Below, in pieces: positions 58,635 to 64,000 of a DNA stretch of 64,000 nt. The position numbers and the translations under genes were made by a program. The notes beneath the pieces were generated by a model that worked only from the letters and a program-made list of their open reading frames with translations, was not told the DNA's origin and made no database searches. Source of the DNA: Novosphingobium terrae (lineage in GTDB: Bacteria > Pseudomonadota > Alphaproteobacteria > Sphingomonadales > Sphingomonadaceae); NCBI RefSeq assembly GCF_017163935.1, contig NZ_JABVZR010000002.1:2418001-2482000 (forward strand). The letters are read 5' to 3'. Position 1 is the stretch's first letter. Every line of letters begins with the position of its first letter.

Positions 58635-59477
58635 ATGATGAAGACTGACTACGCCCTCCCCGATATTTCCGGACTGCTCCCCGACCGGCCCATCGCGGTG
58701 CGGCACCCCGGCTTTGCCGACCGCATCCAGATGCCCTTTCTGGCTCTTGTGGCGGCGCTGGTGGCGCTGGGCACGCTATGGTTCGCGGGGCCGGGCCTTT
58801 ATGCCGATTACCGGATCAAGAACAATCCGGTCGAGGTGTCGCAGGCCTATATCGCTGACGGGCAATGCAAATCGCGCAAGTTCACCGTCCATTGCAAGGC
58901 CGAGATCGCCTATCTGCAGGGCTTCGAGCATCGCAGCCACAAGGTGGATTTCTCCTTCATGGGCGTGGGCAGCGGCGATTATCAAACCGCCATCGTGGCG
59001 GAAAAGGGCCATCCCGACAACATCACCCTCTCGCTCGCCATTGACGAGTTCTGGAACCGCGTCATCGGCTTTGCCCTGTTGGTTTTCTTCAGCGCCGCGG
59101 GTGCCGTTCTGCTGGTGCTGCGCTTTTTCCAGATCTCCGCAAGCTTGAAGGCGTTGCAGGAGCCTGCCCGGCTGGAGCCGATCTGGGCCCGCATCACGAT
59201 GCAGCAGAAGAAGTGGGGCAAGTTGCGGATTACCTATACCCCCGCTTCTGGCGTGAAGAAGGGCGTGGGTGTCAGCGTCGTCGGCAAGACCGAGACGCTC
59301 TGGACGCATGATGATCCCGTGCATGGCGAAAGCTTCGTTCTGGCGGTGCGCCATCCCGAGGCGCGGCTGCCGGTGATGCTTGATGAAGGCTTCGAGCGCC
59401 TTGAGCTGAGCCATGAGGAAGCCAATGCGGCGCGTGCGGCGCGCAACGCTTTGTTCAGGCAGCTTGCCGCCGGGTGA
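58635..59477 (+). CDS. Two-segment membrane protein of unknown function
   Basis: About 280 residues, no recognised family. An N-terminal cytoplasmic stretch (TDYALPDISGLLPDRPIAVRH) precedes a first membrane segment near residues 34-54 (FLALVAALVALGTLWFAG). A soluble periplasmic-side domain of about 85 residues with two Cys (DGQCKSRKFTVHCKAE) follows, then a second membrane segment near 140-162 (VIGFALLVFFSAAGAVLLVL). A C-terminal cytoplasmic domain of about 115 residues ends the protein. The ATG at 58635 (or the next codon) was chosen; a TTG at 58620 is possible. It stands alone between a TfoX-domain gene and a converging hydrolase gene, ending before a hairpin. Confidence 0.72.
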   Translation: MMKTDYALPDISGLLPDRPIAVRHPGFADRIQMPFLALVAALVALGTLWFAGPGLYADYRIKNNPVEVSQAYIADGQCKSRKFTVHCKAEIAYLQGFEHRSHKVDFSFMGVGSGDYQTAIVAEKGHPDNITLSLAIDEFWNRVIGFALLVFFSAAGAVLLVLRFFQISASLKALQEPARLEPIWARITMQQKKWGKLRITYTPASGVKKGVGVSVVGKTETLWTHDDPVHGESFVLAVRHPEARLPVMLDEGFERLELSHEEANAARAARNALFRQLAAG

Positions 59478-59486
59478 GACATGCTC

Positions 59487-59531
59487 TGCCGGACCTTGCA
59501 CCTGAATTCAATCGGGGCGTAAGGTCCGGCA
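59487..59531. terminator. Hairpin between convergent genes
   Basis: An 11-bp perfect stem (59487-59497 with 59521-59531) and 23-base loop sit between the membrane-protein gene and the converging Sde182-like gene. The loop is long and no T-run follows, so termination is plausible but weakly supported. Confidence 0.4.
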
Positions 59532-59541
59532 AGGTTCGGGC

Positions 59542-61179
59542 CTATTCCGCCGCCACGTTCACCACCACCTTCTCGTAGCGGGTGAGCGGCAGCTTGCCGT
59601 CATCGGTCGCTTCGGCCACGATCTGCAGCTGATCGCCCGGCTTGGCATCCTGAGGGACATGGAAGCTGGTGCTTTCACCCTCGGTCCTGTCCAGCGTGAG
59701 CGTCCCGGCATAGGTGCCCGCCTTGTCCCACGGCCACCAGCGCAGCGAGACATGATTGCCGTCCGGATCGCTGGTCGTGGCCTTCAGCGGGATCAACTGC
59801 CCCGGTCTGGCGGTGAGATAGGCCGGGCCTTCCAGCCTGATGCGCGGATAATGATTGGCATCGGCATATCTGGGCGTGGTGGCCCAGGCCAGCCTTGCGG
59901 CCAGATCGTTCATCACCGGGGCGATAAAGGGGTTGGTGGGCTGGCGCGGGCGCGGCGGAGGCATATAGTTGGGGTCCATCACCTGCCGCTCGATCTGCGC
60001 CATCATCTCCGCGCCGAAGGACATGGTGGGAGCGTTGGGATCGACCACCTTCCACGTGCCGCCCCAGCCGCCGAAACTGTCACCGCGATAGCCGCGCAGC
60101 CCGTTGTCGAGCAGGTTGAGATAAGTGGGCGTGTCGCCTTCGCCCAGGAACTCGCCTTTGGGCAGGGGGGCGGTCCAGACGATATAGCCCTTCTGTTTCA
60201 GCTCTTTCGCGCTCTGGTTGGGCAGGCCGAAGAAGTCGAAGATGTCGCCCTTGACCATCTGCTTGCCATCGCCCCAGACCCGCTCATTGGCGCCCAGCGG
60301 GCCCTTGCTGGAGACATGCTCGCGCATCCAGGGTTCGGAGAAATAGACGGCATCGGAGGGGCTGGCGGTCGATTGCGTGGCATAGCCTAGCTGCACGCCG
60401 CCCTCCTGATGGCGATAGCGGATCTCGGGCCAGTGCGGCTTGATGTATTTGGCGTAAGTGTCGTCCTGATCGCCCGAGGGATGGATCACCGCCTTGGCGA
60501 TCACCCTGGCCCGGATCGCGGCCCATTGCGGTGTGTTGCTGTATTGGTCCTCGATGGATTTGAGCGCGCGGGCGATGGTGCTTTCCCCGCCCCAGGCATG
60601 AAGATAGACCGGCGACTGTTCGTTATCGAGCAGCAGGCTCCTGATCAGATCGGAGCCGGGCGTGTCATGATCCATCTCGCCATCGAAATCGACATTGCCC
60701 CAGCGGATCTTCGATTTGAGCTGTTCGGGCGTGGGATAGTCGTGATCATGCACCTTCAGATTGGGATAGGCCTTGGCATAGGCCTCGACCTCATCATCGA
60801 TAAAGCGTTCGTTCGGCGCCCAGCGATAGGAGGTGCAGGGGCACAGATGCAGGCCGAAGCGCGTATACTCGCGGCCCGGCACGGAGAGTTTGGTGCCCTT
60901 GCCGTCGCCCTTCCAGTGGAACTGGCTGCTGGCGTAGATCAGCCCCTCGGTGCGGAAATCGGAACTGCGCAGCAGATAGCGGATCAGCGAGTTGTTGTCG
61001 TCCAGCTCCGGATCGGCGGTGATGACGACGCGCGGCTTTTGCCCCGGCGGCGTTTCCAGATAGGTGATCCCGGCGACAGCGGGATCGCGCACCGGCTCAG
61101 GCGCGGCAAAAGCGGTGACGGGCGTGGCGAGCAGAGCGCCGGTCAGCAAAAGGCGTGTTATGGCGAAAGGGCGTGTCAT
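59542..61179 (-). CDS. Secreted Sde182-type protein with nucleoside-hydrolase-like domain (DUF1593)
   Basis: 545-residue exported protein with a signal peptide (about 1-25, VTAFAA). The main domain (about 45-350) is the nucleoside-hydrolase-like DUF1593 fold, opening with RVVITADPELDDNNSLIRYLL, which keeps the Asp-rich calcium-site pattern. VYLHAWGGESTIARAL and SGDQDDTYAKYIK follow. A C-terminal beta-sandwich (about 440-545: PGQLIPLKATTSDPDGNHVSLRWWPW) resembles carbohydrate-contacting domains. The family was named after a cellulose-binding Saccharophagus protein; the enzymatic activity is not established. It lies 58 bases downstream of a carboxylesterase gene on the same strand, likely co-transcribed. 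Confidence 0.85.
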   Translation of the reverse strand: MTRPFAITRLLLTGALLATPVTAFAAPEPVRDPAVAGITYLETPPGQKPRVVITADPELDDNNSLIRYLLRSSDFRTEGLIYASSQFHWKGDGKGTKLSVPGREYTRFGLHLCPCTSYRWAPNERFIDDEVEAYAKAYPNLKVHDHDYPTPEQLKSKIRWGNVDFDGEMDHDTPGSDLIRSLLLDNEQSPVYLHAWGGESTIARALKSIEDQYSNTPQWAAIRARVIAKAVIHPSGDQDDTYAKYIKPHWPEIRYRHQEGGVQLGYATQSTASPSDAVYFSEPWMREHVSSKGPLGANERVWGDGKQMVKGDIFDFFGLPNQSAKELKQKGYIVWTAPLPKGEFLGEGDTPTYLNLLDNGLRGYRGDSFGGWGGTWKVVDPNAPTMSFGAEMMAQIERQVMDPNYMPPPRPRQPTNPFIAPVMNDLAARLAWATTPRYADANHYPRIRLEGPAYLTARPGQLIPLKATTSDPDGNHVSLRWWPWDKAGTYAGTLTLDRTEGESTSFHVPQDAKPGDQLQIVAEATDDGKLPLTRYEKVVVNVAAE

Positions 61180-61237
61180 CGGAAGGCATCCTGTGATCGT
61201 TCAGTGTCGGTCGGGCGTGAGGGGGCAGGGGCTTGCC

Positions 61238-62821
61238 CTATGGGGCCGCCGCGATCTGGTCCATCGCGCGATAGCGGGCCTCATCCTTGAAGGGCCGGGC
61301 CTGTGTGGGCAGCTCCACCTCCTGCCGCCACAGCGGGGAGGCGGTGCCCGCTGGTTTCCATGCGGGCAGGCCGGGGCCGTTGGGATTGCCGGTCTTGATG
61401 AAGTTGACGAAATAGCCCTGAAGCAGCGTGGACATCTGCCGGTCGGCTTGTGTCCAGGTGTAGAGCGGGCTCACCCCCGCCACATCCAGATTGCCCAGCG
61501 CATATTCGATCTCCGCGCTGTGGACCGCGCCGATCACCGGCATGGCCGGCGGCGGCAGGCCGTTCGCGGGCGGGCGGATGTGGTTGTAGCGGAAATAATA
61601 GGTCGGCTGCCCGCTCTGGCGATGGAGGTCGAACCACTTCCACGTCGGCTGGCCGAGGAAGTGGTCGCTTGAGAGTTCGGTCGAGGCGGCCAGCACCTGC
61701 GCATCGCTGCTGGCGGGGTAGAGCTTCATCACCGTGTCGGCGTTGGCGCCGAACAGCCTGATCACGCCTTCGCGGTAATGGGCGGTTGTGGGTGTTTCAC
61801 TGCCCAGCACCAGATTGCCGAACGTATCCTGCGAGTTGGAGCCGATCATCGCGGGCACATGCGCCGCCTGATGCGCGGCATAGGTGGCATCAAGGCTCTG
61901 GGGGAGGAAATAGCCGTCCACGCTCAGCCCCAGCCCGCTGCCATTGCCGGTATGGCTGGCCAGAATGGTGTCGGCGGGCAGGGCGCGCAGGGCGGCCAGC
62001 GAGGTGGCGCCCAGCTTCTGGCCCAGCTCCTGCCCCCGCGCTTCCGCGACCTTTGGTGCGACCGGACCCATCTGCCCCTCCACCGCCGCGCCGCTCTCAC
62101 CGATGACACCGACGATAAGATCGCGCGACAGCGGCGAGACCGTCAGCAGGCTCATCGAGAAGGAGCCCGCCGATTCCCCGTTGATGGTGATATGGTCCGG
62201 ATTGCCGCCAAAGGCTGCGATGTTGCCGCGCGTCCATTGCAGCGCCGCGACCTGATCGAGCAATCCCTGATTGCCCGAGGCGTGATGCGGGCTTTCGGCG
62301 GTCAATTCAGGATGGGCGAAAAAGCCGAAACTGCCCACGCGGTAATTGGCGACGACCACGACAATGCCTTTTTTCGCCATGGCGGCGCCGTCATAGCGGG
62401 ATTCATCCGCCGCACCGGCCACAAAGCCGCCGCCATAGACGTAGAACAGCACCGGCAGCCTGTCGCCGGGCTTGGCGTTGGCCGGGGTCCAGATGTTGAG
62501 ATAGAGGCAGTCCTCGCTGTCGCCCGAGGAGCGGAAGCGCATATCGGCAAAGGCGGAGGTCTGTTTGCAGCGCGGTGACCATTGCGTCGCCTCGCGCACG
62601 CCGTTCCATGGCGCCAGCGGCTGGGGCTCACGCCAGCGCAGCGCGCCGATGGGGGGCTGGGCGAAGGGAATGCCCCGAAAGCTGCGTACCCCCTCGATGG
62701 CCATGCCATGGACCGCTCCGGCGGGGGCGGAGACGTCCAGGGCATTCGGCGGCGTATCGGCCAGGGCTGGGGTGCTGCAACTCAATGCGCAAATTATCGA
62801 AGCGAATCGAATGTGTCGCAT
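61238..62821 (-). CDS. Secreted type-B carboxylesterase
   Basis: 527-residue exported carboxylesterase with signal peptide (1-21, STPALA). Motifs of the family are EDCLYLNIWTP (Cys-loop region), YVYGGGFVAGAADESRYDG (oxyanion hole), nucleophile S217 in INGESAGSFS and the catalytic His in AVHSAEIEYA. It could deacylate polysaccharides, feruloyl esters or small esters; the neighbouring Sde182-type protein favours plant cell-wall material. The ATG at 62821 begins the signal peptide. The Shine-Dalgarno GGAGAGG about 10 bases upstream sits in the right arm of a 7-bp hairpin (62831-62850). Divergent from a TonB-dependent receptor. Confidence 0.92.
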   Translation of the reverse strand: MRHIRFASIICALSCSTPALADTPPNALDVSAPAGAVHGMAIEGVRSFRGIPFAQPPIGALRWREPQPLAPWNGVREATQWSPRCKQTSAFADMRFRSSGDSEDCLYLNIWTPANAKPGDRLPVLFYVYGGGFVAGAADESRYDGAAMAKKGIVVVVANYRVGSFGFFAHPELTAESPHHASGNQGLLDQVAALQWTRGNIAAFGGNPDHITINGESAGSFSMSLLTVSPLSRDLIVGVIGESGAAVEGQMGPVAPKVAEARGQELGQKLGATSLAALRALPADTILASHTGNGSGLGLSVDGYFLPQSLDATYAAHQAAHVPAMIGSNSQDTFGNLVLGSETPTTAHYREGVIRLFGANADTVMKLYPASSDAQVLAASTELSSDHFLGQPTWKWFDLHRQSGQPTYYFRYNHIRPPANGLPPPAMPVIGAVHSAEIEYALGNLDVAGVSPLYTWTQADRQMSTLLQGYFVNFIKTGNPNGPGLPAWKPAGTASPLWRQEVELPTQARPFKDEARYRAMDQIAAAP

Positions 62822-63167
62822 GTGAAAATCCCTCTCCTTTTTTGGAGAGGTAGGCATGCAATGCATGCTGTGTCCAGATTTGTTTCACTCACTTTCGAAT
62901 CATCGGGGGCGAGGTCGATGAAAATCGGGGTGTTCTATGTAAAAATTACCAGATGAATCATGTCTACGATGCCGGTTTAACGCTAAATGCCTGAAAAGGA
63001 TTTATCTTTTGAACCCGTGAATGCGCTGCTAAAAAACGACGCAAATCGAAAACAAATAATTGCTATACGAAAGAAGAGTCGATAATCATTCGTCAGGAAA
63101 CGACACCGCATCCCATCAAGAATGCCAATCGGCTCGGGGATAACGGTGCCAGAGGGAGGGCCTGACA
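62822..63167. promoter_or_regulatory. Divergent AT-rich control region, esterase / receptor
   Basis: 346 bp without a gene. The esterase side holds the hairpin 62831-62850 and the interrupted palindrome GCATGC-AAT-GCATGC (62854-62868). The central 62920-63110 part is clearly richer in A+T than the flanking genes, as expected of promoters. Next to the receptor the sequence AGAGGGAGGG is its ribosome-binding site. No RNA gene is apparent. Confidence 0.5.
62831..62850 (-). promoter_or_regulatory. Hairpin sequestering the esterase Shine-Dalgarno sequence
   Basis: On the minus strand the leader reads CCTCTCC, six A, GGAGAGG. It forms a 7-bp perfect stem whose right arm is the ribosome-binding site of the carboxylesterase gene. 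Folding would hide the site, so translation may depend on temperature, a protein or an RNA. Confidence 0.5.
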
Positions 63168-64000
63168 TTGTCAAAGAAAACCACACTCGAAATCCGCTTG
63201 CCTGTCGTCCGCGCAGCCGGGCTGGCCTCGGTCAGCGCGTTGGCGATGCTGCTGGCCATGGCGCCCGCTGCCCATGCGCAGCAGGCCGACACCAAGCCCG
63301 ACGCCGCCGCGCAGGATTCCGCCGCAGCGGACAGCACGGCGGAGAAGGACCGGGAAATCGTCGTCACCGGCACGCTGATCCGCGGGATCGCGCCGGTGGG
63401 CACCAATGTCATCGGGGTGAGCACCAAGGACATCGCCGCCAAAGGCGTGGCTTCGACCAATGATCTGATGTCCACCATCCCCCAGATCAGCAGCTTCAAC
63501 GCCTATCAGGCGCCGTCGGCCGGTTTCGGCCAGCCCATCGCCCAGACCAATCTGCGCGGCCTTGGCGCTTCGGGCGGCACCACCACGCTGCTGCTGGTCA
63601 ATGGCCACCGTCTGGTCGGCTCTGGCATTCTGCAGACCTATCCCGACCCCACCGTCATCCCGCCCAACATGATCGAACGCGTCGAGGTCATCCCTGACGG
63701 CGGCTCCTCGATCTATGGTTCGGATGCCATCGGCGGCGTGATCAACTTCATCACCCGCAAGCATGCTTCGGGCATCGAGGCGGACGCGAAAGTCGGCTTC
63801 TCGGGCGGCTATCGCACCGTGGACGGCAGCCTTTTCGCCGGCAAGGAGTGGACCGGCGGCTCGCTGATGCTCTCCTACAGCTTTGCCTGGCACAACAACA
63901 TCCAGGGCGGCAGCCAGCCCTATGTCTCGCAGAACAACACCGCGCAGGGCGGTTCGGACCGCCGCGTTTCCACCTGCGCGCTCACCAACATCATCGCCAA
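63168..64000 (+). CDS. TonB-dependent receptor, 3' end cut by window edge
   Basis: Outer-membrane receptor, first 277 codons visible. The TTG start at 63168 is preceded by GGGAGGG at good spacing; the next in-frame ATG would remove most of the signal peptide (1-37, MAPAAHA). An Asp/Ala-rich linker leads to TonB-box-like EIVVTGTLIRG. The plug follows, with SSFNAYQAPSAG, NLRGLGASGGTTTLLLVNGHRL and IERVEVIPDGGSSIYGSDAIGGVINFITRK, the variant with LLLVNGHR and PDGGSSIYGS common in Caulobacter/sphingomonad nutrient receptors. It is divergent from the esterase-Sde182 operon and probably imports a product of those secreted enzymes. Confidence 0.9.
   Translation, partial: MSKKTTLEIRLPVVRAAGLASVSALAMLLAMAPAAHAQQADTKPDAAAQDSAAADSTAEKDREIVVTGTLIRGIAPVGTNVIGVSTKDIAAKGVASTNDLMSTIPQISSFNAYQAPSAGFGQPIAQTNLRGLGASGGTTTLLLVNGHRLVGSGILQTYPDPTVIPPNMIERVEVIPDGGSSIYGSDAIGGVINFITRKHASGIEADAKVGFSGGYRTVDGSLFAGKEWTGGSLMLSYSFAWHNNIQGGSQPYVSQNNTAQGGSDRRVSTCALTNIIA

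Noticed and set aside
1..64000. Search by eye for tRNA/rRNA genes, CRISPR arrays, insertion sequences, integrases, toxin-antitoxin or defence genes
   Set aside because: None could be supported; gene content and strand organisation look like ordinary catabolic chromosome without mobile-element remnants.

Overview
The window is GC-rich, gene-dense DNA from a free-living alphaproteobacterium, most likely a sphingomonad (Novosphingobium/Sphingobium-like). The basis is seven TonB-dependent receptors (TBDRs) in 64 kb, each next to catabolic enzymes, together with FecI/FecR signalling, an IlvD-type sugar-acid dehydratase, a De Ley-Doudoroff galactose route and Rieske/P450/extradiol catabolic genes. 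I saw no tRNA, rRNA, CRISPR array, insertion sequence, phage gene or replication origin. It reads as a chromosomal (or large-replicon) catabolic region made of successive 'receptor + enzymes + regulator' cassettes.

Layout. 1-3.9 kb: a leftward aldo/keto reductase (cut by the window edge) and a GlcG/HbpS-like protein, divergent from a secreted GH3 beta-glucosidase; two LacI-type operators lie between them. 3.9-11.8 kb: a cell-surface signalling unit, with sigma factor and FecR anti-sigma leftward and, rightward, an STN-bearing TBDR, a second TBDR without STN and a periplasmic M20 amidohydrolase. 11.8-17.5 kb: a spinster-like MFS carrier, TetR regulator, alpha/beta hydrolase, small membrane protein and TBDR, linked by similar inverted repeats. 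17.8-19.0 kb: a YcaQ-type DNA crosslink glycosylase. 19.0-26.8 kb: a leftward beta-oxidation operon (acyl-CoA dehydrogenase, bifunctional hydratase/dehydrogenase, thiolase, EtfB, EtfA, thioesterase) behind a TetR gene.

26.9-38.3 kb: an aromatic-catabolism locus. Leftward: extradiol dioxygenase, FAH-family hydrolase, flavoprotein hydroxylase, Rieske oxygenase, BKACE (DUF849) and a GntR regulator. Rightward: TBDR, cytochrome P450 and metal-dependent amidohydrolase. The substrate is not recognisable, and this is the best candidate in the window for an undescribed pathway. 38.3-39.1 kb: a secreted methyltransferase-like protein with a degenerate SAM motif.

39.1-55.7 kb: a plant-polysaccharide locus. 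A large TBDR is co-transcribed with an Asp-box beta-propeller hydrolase and two GH43-type enzymes. A DgoR-like regulator follows, then a clan GH-A hydrolase, a periplasmic galactose mutarotase, galactose/arabinose 1-dehydrogenase, sugar-acid dehydratase, lactonase, Na+/sugar symporter, KDGal kinase and KDPGal aldolase. Together these would take arabinogalactan-like material from the outer membrane to pyruvate and glyceraldehyde 3-phosphate.

55.7-59.5 kb: a TetR - quinone reductase - SDR unit, a TfoX-domain protein and an orphan membrane protein. 59.5-64 kb: a secreted Sde182-type nucleoside-hydrolase-like protein and a type-B carboxylesterase, divergent from a TBDR that runs off the right edge. 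Many genes overlap by ATGA or TGATG, and several starts (GTG/TTG) were set by Shine-Dalgarno spacing.
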